Shown: positions 7,733 through 15,573 of the stretch, one piece after another
Layout: every line of letters begins with the position of its first letter
Position numbering within the stretch: the first letter of the stretch is position 1
Translations under genes and position numbers: made by a program
The notes under the pieces: generated by a model
The model's database searches: none
Seen by the model: the letters and a program-made list of their open reading frames with translations, nothing else
What the model was told of the DNA's origin: nothing
Source: a virus
Direction: 5' to 3' (one strand)
Virus record (IMG/VR): IMGVR_UViG_3300028597_000023
Span: 1-46,417 of that record
Length of the DNA: 46,417 nt

Positions 7733-8992
7733 TCACTTTTTCTTTTTGGCTTTGTCTTTCGACTTGGCTTTTTCTTTCACGCCGCCTTTGTCTTTCGACT
7801 TGGACTTCTTGGCGTCTTTGTCCTTGCTGGATTTCTTCGAAGACTTTTTGTCGTCGTCTTTCCAAGAATCTTTCTTGGCGGACTTTTTCTTCGAAGATTT
7901 CTTGTCGTCGTCATCGTCGTCGATGGACTTGGACTTTTTCTTCTTGCTGTCTTTGTCTTTGGACTTGGACTTTTTGTCGTCGTCTTTGGACGATTTCTTC
8001 GACTTGGATTTCTTCGAAGATTTTTTGTCATCTTCGTCGTCATCGTCGTCATCGTCATCATCGTCGTCTTTGAAGAGTTCTTTCTTCTTACCCTTCTTGT
8101 CCTTTTTCTTCGAGGACTTTTTGTCGTCGTCATCGTCGTCCAGCGAACGCGATTTTTTCTTCGACTTTTTGCGATCATCGTCGTCATCGTCATCGTCATC
8201 ATCAACGGTGCTACCGCCGACAATTTCCATGCGCTTAACGTCTTCAAACGCTTGCTTCTCGGTCAGACGCCCGGTCGCGTCCAGCAGAGCTTCGTCCAGT
8301 TTCCAGACCAGATATTTTTTCTCTTCTTTGGTCAGCGGAGTGCAGCCGCCATCCACTTTGTCGATGCTGTACTTGTCAGTACCCGGTGCATCTTTTTTGT
8401 ACTTCACTTTCACGTCGAAACCGTAGTTTTCGTCGGTGGCGTCGTACTGAGATTTTTTCTTGGTCTTTTTGTCCTTGATGATGTTGTCTTCGGACAGTTC
8501 GTTCATACGCATGATCGAAGTCATGGTAAAACGTGCAACTTTAACCGGCGTCCAAGTATCAGAGTTGATATCTTTGAAACCAGTTTTTTCTTCTTCCTTC
8601 GTAGGCTTGGTGCCTTTGCCTTTACGCGGCGGGCCTTCTTCCTGCATGTCGCGGTCGATCACGTTGAACAGCCAGAAGTCCGAAACGCGAACCGGGCCGT
8701 CTTTGTCAGTGACCAATTCCGAGTACGGGCAACGCACGCCTTTCTTCGGCTTTTCAGGATTGTTCGGATCGAAGTTTACAACGTAGCGCGGAACTGCAAA
8801 TTCTTTGCGCTCTTTGCCACCGTAGATTTTGATCCACGCTTGACGAACCTGCAACGGGGCGATTGGTAGGACGCGAATTGGCACCCACTTTTTATCTACC
8901 CACTTAATCAGTTCGATCACTTCGTCCAGACGCGCAGAATCATTGCGGCTATTCGTGTGAATCGAACCGAAGCCCTTGAACTTAGCAGCCAT
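7733..8992 (-). CDS. Putative ssDNA-binding protein with long Asp/Lys/Ser tail, 419 aa
   Basis: Likely phage single-stranded DNA-binding protein. Residues 35-115 show the pattern seen in gp32-like proteins: WVPIRVLP, then aromatic beta strands, a CPYSELV segment and DFWLFNVIDRD. It sits just before the recombinase gene, its expected partner. Residues about 264-419 are unlike a normal short acidic tail: blocks of up to 11 Asp alternate with KKSSKKK/KSKDK blocks, so the tail is both strongly acidic and strongly basic. ATG at 8992 has GAGG seven nt upstream, and an ACTGTAAA motif lies 54 nt before the start. The OB-fold call is by pattern, not by a conserved catalytic site. Confidence 0.65.
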   Translation of the reverse strand: MAAKFKGFGSIHTNSRNDSARLDEVIELIKWVDKKWVPIRVLPIAPLQVRQAWIKIYGGKERKEFAVPRYVVNFDPNNPEKPKKGVRCPYSELVTDKDGPVRVSDFWLFNVIDRDMQEEGPPRKGKGTKPTKEEEKTGFKDINSDTWTPVKVARFTMTSIMRMNELSEDNIIKDKKTKKKSQYDATDENYGFDVKVKYKKDAPGTDKYSIDKVDGGCTPLTKEEKKYLVWKLDEALLDATGRLTEKQAFEDVKRMEIVGGSTVDDDDDDDDDDRKKSKKKSRSLDDDDDDKKSSKKKDKKGKKKELFKDDDDDDDDDDDEDDKKSSKKSKSKKSSKDDDKKSKSKDKDSKKKKSKSIDDDDDDKKSSKKKSAKKDSWKDDDKKSSKKSSKDKDAKKSKSKDKGGVKEKAKSKDKAKKKK

Positions 8993-9046
8993 CGTATATC
9001 CTCGGAATTTGCGTTTTACTCTTCAAGCAGTTTTGCTCAATGAGTC

Positions 9047-9054
9047 TTTACAGT
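9047..9054 (-). promoter_or_regulatory. ACTGTAAA motif before the ssDNA-binding protein gene
   Basis: AAAACTGTAAAGA on the minus strand overlaps the stop of the gene ending at 9048 and lies 54 nt before the start at 8992. An imperfect stem (ACTC...AGCA with TGCT...GAGT) follows at once. Confidence 0.5.
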
Positions 9055-9752
9055 TTTGGTTCAGGTTCGTCTTCAACCGGTGCAACTGGTTCCGCAACCG
9101 GTGCGCCTTCTGACGGACTGAGAACGGCGGTGTAATCCAACCGACCGTGCAGTTTTACGACATGCTCTTCCTCGGGAGGTTGTTCAATGCCGTTGCGTTT
9201 GTAGAAATCGAGAACCGCTTCTTTCGTATCCATCAGGTACGCTTCGAAGTTTTGAAACTCCGTTTTCAGCAGCGCAACTTCTGGAACCAAACTCAAGCGT
9301 GGCATGTATCGCGATTTTGGAGTGTACGGAAATTCGATATAGCACGTCGGAGTACCGCCGCCCGTCCAGCAACTGCCGTTCGGATCAACGCCGATATATC
9401 CGTCGAGGTCGTATGCGCGGCCATCTGCATTTTTGAAAACATGCGGACAGCGAACGCTTTGGAACATGCCGTCGCCAACTTCCATCCACTCTTCATCAGT
9501 GCCTTTGAGCGGAGTCAGGTTTCCGAAAAACGCCAAACGTTTTACCAGACCCATGACATAACCGATGCTTCCACCCGAATGGCCTTGTGCAGAAATCACA
9601 CGCAAAACATTGAGAACATCCTCGGTCACGTGTTTTTGCATCTTCAACGCCGACGGGTCTTCATCCGTTGCCGCTTGTTCTTCCAGCAAACGCAATTCAG
9701 AAATTGCATGTAGCACCAGATTGCATTCTTCTTTCTTTTCTTCGTGGCTCAT
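9048..9752 (-). CDS. Hypothetical protein, 234 aa
   Basis: Function unknown. A Glu-rich helical N-terminus, then a conserved-looking centre (VISAQGHSGGSIGYVMGLVK, then LTPLKGTDEEWMEVGDG and CPHVFKNADGRAYDLDGY). I associate the HSGGS...PLTG/K-W pattern with uncharacterised phage proteins but cannot assign a function. The C-terminus is Pro/Glu/Ala rich. ATG at 9752 has GGAG eight nt upstream. An ACTGTAAA motif lies 54 nt before the start. Confidence 0.75.
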   Translation of the reverse strand: MSHEEKKEECNLVLHAISELRLLEEQAATDEDPSALKMQKHVTEDVLNVLRVISAQGHSGGSIGYVMGLVKRLAFFGNLTPLKGTDEEWMEVGDGMFQSVRCPHVFKNADGRAYDLDGYIGVDPNGSCWTGGGTPTCYIEFPYTPKSRYMPRLSLVPEVALLKTEFQNFEAYLMDTKEAVLDFYKRNGIEQPPEEEHVVKLHGRLDYTAVLSPSEGAPVAEPVAPVEDEPEPKL

Positions 9753-9806
9753 CTGTAAAACTCCAACTGTGAAAGGAGGTTGCTGGTTTGCCCAGTCTAT
9801 AAGTTC

Positions 9807-9814
9807 TTTACAGT
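9807..9814 (-). promoter_or_regulatory. ACTGTAAA motif before the 234-aa gene
   Basis: Minus strand ATACTGTAAAGAACTTATAG, overlapping the end of the sigma-like gene and 54 nt before the start at 9752, the same spacing as the copy at 9047. A small CTGG-loop-CCAG hairpin follows. Confidence 0.5.
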
Positions 9815-9815
9815 A

Positions 9816-10829
9816 TTACGCCAACCCTTCCTCACGCATGTGTTCGTACATCAGCGAACGTTCGAAATGATCGAAGTATTCACCAATATCCAGACTCAAA
9901 CGAGCGATGCCAAGTGGATCAACTTTTTTCGCAAGCTTCTGAACAATTGCAACGTTCTGTTCCTGCTCAAGGTCATGATCCAACGCGTTGGCCGGGGCAA
10001 GCACAGCGTGTAGTGCCATGCTGCCGTCTTCGTCGTCTTCATTTTTCAATGCGTCCAAACTCACACCGAAATTTACCTCGGTGCTGGTGCCGTCGTACAA
10101 CTTGCGGCGTTGCGTTTGTGGAACGGTGTAGGCAATTCCATACTCGTGCTCTTTCGTCGTGGTTGTTGCGTTTTTTGCCCACGTCGCAATATACGAAGAC
10201 AAGGCACCCTTGTCGCTATCGTATTTATCCAGCGCAACGATAATACTTTTGATGATCGACTGCACCAGATCACGGTAACTGGAATTGCAATGCGATTGAG
10301 TCACGTGCGCCTTGGCAACCTTGTTGCTGTTTTTGACGTACTGCCCAATCACGATATTTCGATACTTGTAAAATTCCACAAGGTAGGCGTCTGCCAGCAG
10401 CAGCGTCTTGTACAATTCCGACCGACCGCACTTCGCCACTTTCGCAGCAGCGTTATCCAACGCGACTTGTCTTTCGCGTGTAGGGTTGGTCAAAAAATCC
10501 TTGTAGTCTTTTACGTAGTCATAGTTCGCTTCCACAAAATGCTTGATGAAACGGTGAATGAAAAACCGTTCCAGTCGAGCACCGCGAATGAATGCGAATT
10601 TCTGCTTACGGTCTGTAACGCTCAAGTACGCTGCCAGCTTTTCGACAACCACTTCACGCTCCAGCGAACTAAGTTTGCGTTTGCGGTTGGTTGCGATCAG
10701 GATCAACAGGTACTCAATCTGTGCATCAAAAACATTGGTGAACAGGATCAAAGGCTCAAGGGCTTTGTACAGCAGCATGTCCATGATTTGCTGAACTTGT
10801 TCACCGGTCAAATTTTTATCAGCAGACAT
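9816..10829 (-). CDS. Sigma70-like factor, 337 aa
   Basis: Probable phage sigma factor that would redirect host RNA polymerase. Residues about 186-225 (DLVQSIIKSIIVALDKYD, then GALSSYIATWAKNATTTT) match sigma region 2.3-2.4: in host sigma70 the same place reads as an amphipathic helix, K-F-D-x-x-G, then an aromatic-rich -10 reading helix. VPQTQRRK at 236-243 resembles the start of region 3. The C-terminal third is acidic then helical and could be a degenerate region 4. ATG at 10829 has AGGAGAG upstream. No core polymerase gene was found here, so it must use host core or core encoded elsewhere. Confidence 0.75.
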   Translation of the reverse strand: MSADKNLTGEQVQQIMDMLLYKALEPLILFTNVFDAQIEYLLILIATNRKRKLSSLEREVVVEKLAAYLSVTDRKQKFAFIRGARLERFFIHRFIKHFVEANYDYVKDYKDFLTNPTRERQVALDNAAAKVAKCGRSELYKTLLLADAYLVEFYKYRNIVIGQYVKNSNKVAKAHVTQSHCNSSYRDLVQSIIKSIIVALDKYDSDKGALSSYIATWAKNATTTTKEHEYGIAYTVPQTQRRKLYDGTSTEVNFGVSLDALKNEDDEDGSMALHAVLAPANALDHDLEQEQNVAIVQKLAKKVDPLGIARLSLDIGEYFDHFERSLMYEHMREEGLA

Positions 10830-10854
10830 GCAACTCTCCTTTGGTTACAACAAG

Positions 10855-11115
10855 CTAGTGGGCGCCAGCAACGATACACACGAATTTACCGCGCTCATCT
10901 TGCACGGGGCCTACTTCTGCAAAATACACATAACGCGAACGGCGAGCTTTTTTCGCAACAGTTTTCTTTGCGTCTTGGGCACTATTAGCATAGGCCACAT
11001 ACTGCTGAAATCGCAGAGGCACACCATTACGCAACATCACTTGGCCGGGCATCAGCACGACCGCTTTCGGCAACAACGATTTTGTTTGTGACGCCGACAA
11101 TACCGACAAACTCAT
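10855..11115 (-). CDS. Hypothetical basic protein, 86 aa
   Basis: Not recognised. A small beta-rich protein with a Lys/Arg patch (KKTVAKKARRSR) in the middle. ATG at 11115 overlaps the upstream stop (ATGA). It is the last gene of a coupled run beginning upstream at 12434. Confidence 0.7.
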   Translation of the reverse strand: MSLSVLSASQTKSLLPKAVVLMPGQVMLRNGVPLRFQQYVAYANSAQDAKKTVAKKARRSRYVYFAEVGPVQDERGKFVCIVAGAH

Positions 11116-11588
11116 TGTGCAGGAGCCTCAACGGTTAAAACTTTTTCTTCAAGCAGCACACGCTGTGCCGACTCGTAACACCGCAACGTTTCCACATTGA
11201 AGCAATTGTAATACGTGGGTCTACGCACGGAATATTTCACAGACACTTCATCAGCACTGATAAAGCCAAGCAGAACGCGAACACCGTTTTCGCGATACAG
11301 TCGCATGCTGATATATTTCCCGGTGCCCGGTTGTTTATCCCACTCGATGGAATCCAGAGTGAAATGACAATGGGTAATCATCGGGAAACATTTCAACAGG
11401 CCGTGAACCGAACGTTTATTCAGGCCCACGTCGTCATCTGTGCCGATGAACGAAACGAGTTCGTACGGGAGCGGCAACAGTTTTAAAATTTCTTGGAAAT
11501 CTTCACCGCTCAGGACTGTAGGCATTTCAAGCAAACGATCAACAGCAAATCGAATGCATCCTTCCCAATTTTCCCAGTCGATGCGCAT
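11112..11588 (-). CDS. Hypothetical protein, 158 aa
   Basis: Not recognised. Starts MRIDWENWEGCIRFAVDRLL; mixed alpha/beta, no motif seen. The ATG at 11588 overlaps the stop of the DUF2829 gene (TAATG); a longer frame from 11750 would only overlap that gene. The stop overlaps the next start (ATGA), so it is translated as part of a coupled cassette with the putative Tad2. Confidence 0.75.
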   Translation of the reverse strand: MRIDWENWEGCIRFAVDRLLEMPTVLSGEDFQEILKLLPLPYELVSFIGTDDDVGLNKRSVHGLLKCFPMITHCHFTLDSIEWDKQPGTGKYISMRLYRENGVRVLLGFISADEVSVKYSVRRPTYYNCFNVETLRCYESAQRVLLEEKVLTVEAPAQ

Positions 11589-11809
11589 TACGCCAATTCC
11601 CAATCTTTCGCACGCAAGTCGCCCATGGACGGAACCCAACCCGGCTGATTCAGACCTTGAGCATTGCGCAGAACAAAGCATGGTTCCATACCTTCGTACG
11701 GGCCACCTGTAAAGTGTTGCATGTAAACGCGTTGATCTTTTCCGTTCCAACCCGAACGTTTAACACTTTGACCGGCTTCGAGTGCGTCGAGTGCGTCACC
11801 AAATTTCAT
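11588..11809 (-). CDS. tad2: DUF2829 / Tad2-like protein, 73 aa (possible anti-Thoeris)
   Basis: A DUF2829 domain covers the whole protein: MKFGDALDALEAGQSVKRSGWNG at the N-terminus, PCFVLRN in the centre and WVPSMGDLRAKDWE at the C-terminus, the usual order and length for the family. Phage proteins of this family include Tad2, a sponge that binds the cyclic ADP-ribose-type signal of the Thoeris defence system. Whether this copy does so is inference. It is coupled at both ends (ATGA with the DUF1289 gene, TAATG with the next), typical of a phage accessory cassette. Confidence 0.8.
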   Translation of the reverse strand: MKFGDALDALEAGQSVKRSGWNGKDQRVYMQHFTGGPYEGMEPCFVLRNAQGLNQPGWVPSMGDLRAKDWELA

Positions 11810-12036
11810 AATGCGTCATCCCAAGATATGAGTGGCTGTGATGTAGTAGCGATCAGACCCGAAGGCGCCGACCGCCGTTTTAACTCTTCCATCTTCGAAA
11901 GTTTTTCTTCGACAGAGAATGTGTTCCAGTCGCGAACCTCTGCAATGGTACGATTGCAACCTTTGCAGATATCGTCACCAACGTTGTGCGAACATTTACC
12001 GATACACGGCGTAGTTCGCGGACGCATGACACTCAC
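11806..12036 (-). CDS. DUF1289-family small Cys4 protein, 76 aa
   Basis: Small predicted metal-binding protein. The N-terminus has C11, C15, C24 and C27 in the DUF1289 pattern (TPCIGKC, then ICKGCNRTIAEVRDW and an SVEEKL helix). Bacterial members are often described as predicted Fe-S proteins; the role in a phage is unknown. GTG at 12036 overlaps the previous stop (GTGA); an ATG at 12027 is the alternative start. It is directly upstream of the Tad2-like gene. Confidence 0.75.
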   Translation of the reverse strand: MSVMRPRTTPCIGKCSHNVGDDICKGCNRTIAEVRDWNTFSVEEKLSKMEELKRRSAPSGLIATTSQPLISWDDAL

Positions 12037-12434
12037 GAAATGCGGTGTTCCCGAATGCGTAAATCTTCGGACGCAACACGGAAAAAGTACAGGGTAAGTT
12101 TCGCCTGATACGCAGGACGCTCGCCAATCATGTGTTCGACAATTTCTTGATTGTCGTAAACCATCACGTTGGTTGCACCCGTGCCGCAGAAAATGCCACG
12201 CAGTTTTTCAAAGGCACTTGCGACCGCATGCTCACGTGTCCAGCAGCGCAGACCTTGAATGTTTTTCTGCACTGGAACAATGGAGCCTATTTCGCCAGCG
12301 ATGCAGGTATTAACCGCTGGTTCTTGATCGGCGCGCAGTTTGTGCACAGTCACACCGTAGTGGTCAAAGAATTCCGCAATTGCCGCTAGCGAAATCTTGT
12401 TGCCCGCGAAATAATCATTCAACGAACCATACAT
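12033..12434 (-). CDS. Hypothetical protein, 133 aa
   Basis: Not recognised. Contains a helical N-terminus, then GEIGSIVPVQKNIQG and a beta-rich end; no clear motif. ATG at 12434 has GAGG about seven nt upstream in the string GGGTGAAACATG, which is shared exactly with the gene starting at 12887. It heads the coupled cassette down to 10855. Confidence 0.7.
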   Translation of the reverse strand: MYGSLNDYFAGNKISLAAIAEFFDHYGVTVHKLRADQEPAVNTCIAGEIGSIVPVQKNIQGLRCWTREHAVASAFEKLRGIFCGTGATNVMVYDNQEIVEHMIGERPAYQAKLTLYFFRVASEDLRIREHRIS

Positions 12435-12443
12435 GTTTCACCC

Positions 12444-12887
12444 TCACGTGATTTTGATTTCTCGGCGGGCCTTAAACGTGTAGCTGTTCACACGCAGGCT
12501 TGCGCTGTCTTTCGCGTTGGCACCCGCGTCGAGTTTTTGTTTCGCACTGGAAAAATGCACGTCGTAGAAATGAATGTCGCGCTCAGGTCTGCCGTCTGCA
12601 CCATACTGGCGAACAATCAAATCGGTCATCGTGTTTCTAATGCGCTGGTGGCCGTCCAGATAATCTTGATCGCCGTTGATATCAAGAAAGGTCAGCTCGA
12701 CTGTACCGCTATGCAAATCTAGAGGATTTGGAATGTCCTCGATTTCGCATTTGGTCATTGTGCAACGCATGGTGCGCAACACTTCGTCGGGCAACGTGCC
12801 TTGCAGCAATTGAATATTTTGCAGAGCAAACCCACTCTGCAAAACCGCCGGAGGAAGTGCGTAAATTTCACTCAGTGTTGGTTGCAT
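12444..12887 (-). CDS. Hypothetical protein, 147 aa
   Basis: Not recognised. Starts MQPTLSEIYALPPAVLQSGF; a beta-rich centre with many Asp (TFLDINGDQDYLDGHQ) that could bind a metal, but no family motif. ATG at 12887 follows GGGTGAAAC. Confidence 0.7.
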   Translation of the reverse strand: MQPTLSEIYALPPAVLQSGFALQNIQLLQGTLPDEVLRTMRCTMTKCEIEDIPNPLDLHSGTVELTFLDINGDQDYLDGHQRIRNTMTDLIVRQYGADGRPERDIHFYDVHFSSAKQKLDAGANAKDSASLRVNSYTFKARREIKIT

Positions 12888-12890
12888 GTT

Positions 12891-13328
12891 TCACCCTTTC
12901 GAAGAGTTGAAAACCTGTGCAGCGAGGCCCGGTTGGAAACGGTTCGGGTAGTTTTCGCGCAGAACACTTTGGAACGCGCCGATGTTGAGGAACACACCCT
13001 CTTCCAGAATTTTGCGCAGTTCGGCTTCGGTCAGCAGCGTAGGCAGATAGTGGCTCAGCATTTCCGATTGCGTTTCGAGAAAGAGAATTTTCTCATCGTA
13101 GCCACCATCGTCGTTACGCTCACGCATTTCTTTCAGCGACGTGTTGTTGCCTGCAACGATTTCACGGATGATTTCGATTGCAGCGCTGTCACCGGTCTTC
13201 GGCTTTTTCATACCGGCGCCTTGCTGATAGGAACCGAGAATTTGCGTCAGAATTTGATAAGTCGCAGTGTCGCGTTCTTGACGTGCGATCATCCGGTCGC
13301 CGGTGATTTGTTCAATGATTGTGGACAT
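12891..13328 (-). CDS. YqeY-like (GatB/YqeY domain) protein, 145 aa
   Basis: Resembles the YqeY/GatB C-terminal domain: an all-helical protein with IREIVAGNNTSLKEMRERND, then LETQSEMLSHYLPTLLTEAEL, the family's typical leucine-rich Y-L-P-x-x-L turn. In GatB this domain helps tRNA binding; the free-standing YqeY has no settled function. ATG at 13328 is chosen over 13340 because GGAG lies seven nt upstream. It overlaps the previous gene by 17 nt. Confidence 0.65.
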   Translation of the reverse strand: MSTIIEQITGDRMIARQERDTATYQILTQILGSYQQGAGMKKPKTGDSAAIEIIREIVAGNNTSLKEMRERNDDGGYDEKILFLETQSEMLSHYLPTLLTEAELRKILEEGVFLNIGAFQSVLRENYPNRFQPGLAAQVFNSSKG

Positions 13329-13686
13329 TTCTTTCTCCATGCTCAGAGTCGTGAAAATTCACGATGTTAACCGACGCAATGTAGGTGTTATCCTCGGCTG
13401 GTTTTACTTCAACGTTGCCCCACATACAGACAGCGTTATAAACAAACCAGTCACACAATTGGTCGATCAGAATTTCGTAGGCGTCCCGTGCGTTTGCAGC
13501 AGGTTTGCCTGCGAAGTTTACAACCGGTGGATATTCAACACGACCACCAGTAAAAATACCTTTGCAACCATCAGTGATTCGTTGCATCACGCGAAAGCCG
13601 CGCTGTTCCAATTTACGGCGTACGTCACCGTTGGGCATCGCGTAGGTCAAACGACGCTCAGGAAACTTTATTACATCACCCATCAT
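13312..13686 (-). CDS. Hypothetical protein, 124 aa
   Basis: Not recognised. Starts MMGDVIKFPERRLTYAMPNG; central Gly-rich turn, then DAYEILIDQLCDWFVYNAVC and a beta-strand end. The ATGATG at 13686/13683 overlaps the previous stop and has AAGAAG upstream; the longer frame from 13776 has no such signal. Confidence 0.7.
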   Translation of the reverse strand: MMGDVIKFPERRLTYAMPNGDVRRKLEQRGFRVMQRITDGCKGIFTGGRVEYPPVVNFAGKPAANARDAYEILIDQLCDWFVYNAVCMWGNVEVKPAEDNTYIASVNIVNFHDSEHGERNVHNH

Positions 13687-14026
13687 TCTTCTTTTCTGTG
13701 TACATCGCGGCCAAAATGTTCGCGGTAAAATATTTAATGCCGATTGCTTTGGTGACAACGGCTTGGCGGAAAGCAATCACGTTGCGACTGCCTCGGGCTT
13801 CGAATAATTCGTGCAATGCGGCATCGAACGCTTCCTGTTCGGAAATTTTCAAGCCGGTGGAATAGGGCATTTCTGAAACATACGATCCGTTAACGATGCA
13901 CATTTCACCCGGTTCGAGAAACACAACGCGTGCGCCGGTTTCTTCGAGAATTTCTTTAACGACTTCACGCGGCACCAGACCTTTACGACGTTCTACTTCG
14001 GCCCAGTCAATTTTCGTTTCGTTCAT
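13676..14026 (-). CDS. Hypothetical protein, 116 aa
   Basis: Not recognised. Starts MNETKIDWAEVERRKGLVPR; an acidic amphipathic N-terminus and a helical C-terminus. The ATG at 14026 has GGAG nine nt upstream, whereas the ATG at 14041 is only two nt from that site. An ACTGTAAA motif and a hairpin lie between it and the previous gene. Confidence 0.7.
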   Translation of the reverse strand: MNETKIDWAEVERRKGLVPREVVKEILEETGARVVFLEPGEMCIVNGSYVSEMPYSTGLKISEQEAFDAALHELFEARGSRNVIAFRQAVVTKAIGIKYFTANILAAMYTEKKNDG

Positions 14027-14047
14027 CGCACCATTCTCCACAAACGC

Positions 14048-14077
14048 GAAAGGGGAAGCCCGTAGACTCCCCCTTTC
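14048..14077 (-). terminator. Hairpin before the 116-aa gene
   Basis: Stem GAAAGGGG / CCCCTTTC with a 14-nt loop, directly after an ACTGTAAA motif and 14 nt after the 378-aa gene. Could terminate the upstream transcript or form the 5' end of the next. Confidence 0.5.
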
Positions 14078-14085
14078 TTTACAGT
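14078..14085 (-). promoter_or_regulatory. ACTGTAAA motif before the 116-aa gene
   Basis: Minus strand AAAAACTGTAAAGA, 51 nt before the start at 14026, immediately followed by the 14048-14077 hairpin. Confidence 0.5.
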
Positions 14086-14091
14086 TTTTGC

Positions 14092-15228
14092 TTACAGGAC
14101 AGCTTCAACCTTTGTCGCATAGCTGAATGTGAATACACGTTGTGGTTTGGCTTTCGAACCCGGAACATATTTGAAAGTTTGCGAAACGTATTTCACGCCA
14201 GTAAAGTCTACAGTGCGATACGGGAATCCCTTTTCATTACGAATGGCGATACCGATTTCACCAGTGTAACGAGCGAGTTCCAGAGCATCCAATTCCCACT
14301 GTTCAAACATTTCGTCGTTGACGTGCAAATGCAGGCGCGAATCCGTGCCGTCTTTCCATTCAGCGTGTGCAAGGTTATCGCCAATTACACGAGCCGTTGG
14401 CATCAGGCCGATTGCCGCGCCAACCGAAACCATAAAGACACTCGGCCACGAACCTGTGCGTGCAAATTCCGATTCCGCATAGCGATCATACAGTGTTACG
14501 TGTTTTTCGCTTTCTGCTGTTCTGCGATTTTCTTCGCCGGTCATATCGCCGTGCTGAATGTCACCGGCAAGCGAACACATTTCCGACGCGAGTTCACGAA
14601 TTTTCGTGGCGTCTGGATCGGCATCAAAAGCAGGCTCACCGGGAATACGCAGTTCAATCATTTCAGGCTTCGCGGCGTTTTGTTCTGCGAGTTCCTGCAA
14701 CTGGCGTTCGATTGCCTCACGCTGGCGGGCTTTGCGTTCCTCTTCGGTGGCGATCCACTCATCAATGCGGGTAATGTCTGTTTCGGTATAAACCGGTTCG
14801 ACGTAAATGCTTTTCGCATCGAGAAATTCGGAATCGTCATCACCCATGGCGAGCGTGACGCGCATCACGCAATGCTTTGGATTCAGCAGGATATTTCCCA
14901 ACGAGTCATTGCTGAAAACCGGAATGCCGCTAAGCGTTCCGATAATTCCGTTCGCAATTTCCACTTCCTCAGTGGCTGCGACGGCGTAGCGTACCAGCGG
15001 ATGTGACTGACCAGCAATCAAACCCATCTGCCCATAAACGAACAGTTCTTTTGCAAGACGATTCGACATTACGAAAGCGTGCGCGTGATCTTTTAGCGAA
15101 CGTTCCTGCTCAGTTGGCAGCAGTACCGAAATCGACTGGTGGTTGAATGGAACTTCGTAAGGCCAGACCGGGCGGCAAACTTGATTGGCGAGAATGTGTG
15201 CGTGTTTTTGCAGGTTGATAGATTTCAT
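14092..15228 (-). CDS. Hypothetical protein, 378 aa
   Basis: Function unknown. ATG at 15228 has GGAG seven nt upstream; the longer frame from 15258 has none. An N-terminal ~130 residues of mixed structure is joined by a charged helical linker (EERKARQREAIERQLQELAE, probable coiled coil) to a C-terminal region ending in beta strands. No catalytic motif was found. It follows the alginate lyase cluster and ends a unit at the 14048-14077 hairpin. Confidence 0.75.
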   Translation of the reverse strand: MKSINLQKHAHILANQVCRPVWPYEVPFNHQSISVLLPTEQERSLKDHAHAFVMSNRLAKELFVYGQMGLIAGQSHPLVRYAVAATEEVEIANGIIGTLSGIPVFSNDSLGNILLNPKHCVMRVTLAMGDDDSEFLDAKSIYVEPVYTETDITRIDEWIATEEERKARQREAIERQLQELAEQNAAKPEMIELRIPGEPAFDADPDATKIRELASEMCSLAGDIQHGDMTGEENRRTAESEKHVTLYDRYAESEFARTGSWPSVFMVSVGAAIGLMPTARVIGDNLAHAEWKDGTDSRLHLHVNDEMFEQWELDALELARYTGEIGIAIRNEKGFPYRTVDFTGVKYVSQTFKYVPGSKAKPQRVFTFSYATKVEAVL

Positions 15229-15291
15229 ATTTTCTCCATTGAGGGGTTGTCGCGACATTTCGCTTCCCTCGGGTTACTTTGGGTTGGTGTA

Positions 15292-15570
15292 TCAGGATTG
15301 TTGCAGTACAAATTCTGGAACGTAAACGCGACGTGGGCCGAAACCGTGCGTGAGGAAACCTTCGGTATCCCATTCAGCGGTCGGGCCACCTAACGGCAGA
15401 TAGCTGGTAATCACCACGAACTCATCCGCAAAAACAACCTTGTATAATTCAAGATCATTTCGCGAAGTTGTGTAGTAGTCACCAGTTTTTGGCACCCATG
15501 GAAGTTCCTGATAGAACCGCAATGCGAGTGCCGCTAGCTTTTGCTTTTCGGTCAATGCTGTGTAAGTCAT
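15292..15570 (-). CDS. Hypothetical protein, 92 aa
   Basis: Not recognised. Helical first third (LTEKQKLAALALRFYQEL), then a beta-rich part with many aromatic residues. ATG at 15570 is four nt after the alginate lyase stop, so it is likely cotranslated with it. Confidence 0.7.
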   Translation of the reverse strand: MTYTALTEKQKLAALALRFYQELPWVPKTGDYYTTSRNDLELYKVVFADEFVVITSYLPLGGPTAEWDTEGFLTHGFGPRRVYVPEFVLQQS

Positions 15571-15573
15571 GGC

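Noticed and set aside
7709-8869. Plus-strand frame opposite the ssDNA-binding protein
   Set aside because: Its Phe/Leu/Val-rich product is the complement of the Asp/Lys/Ser repeats.
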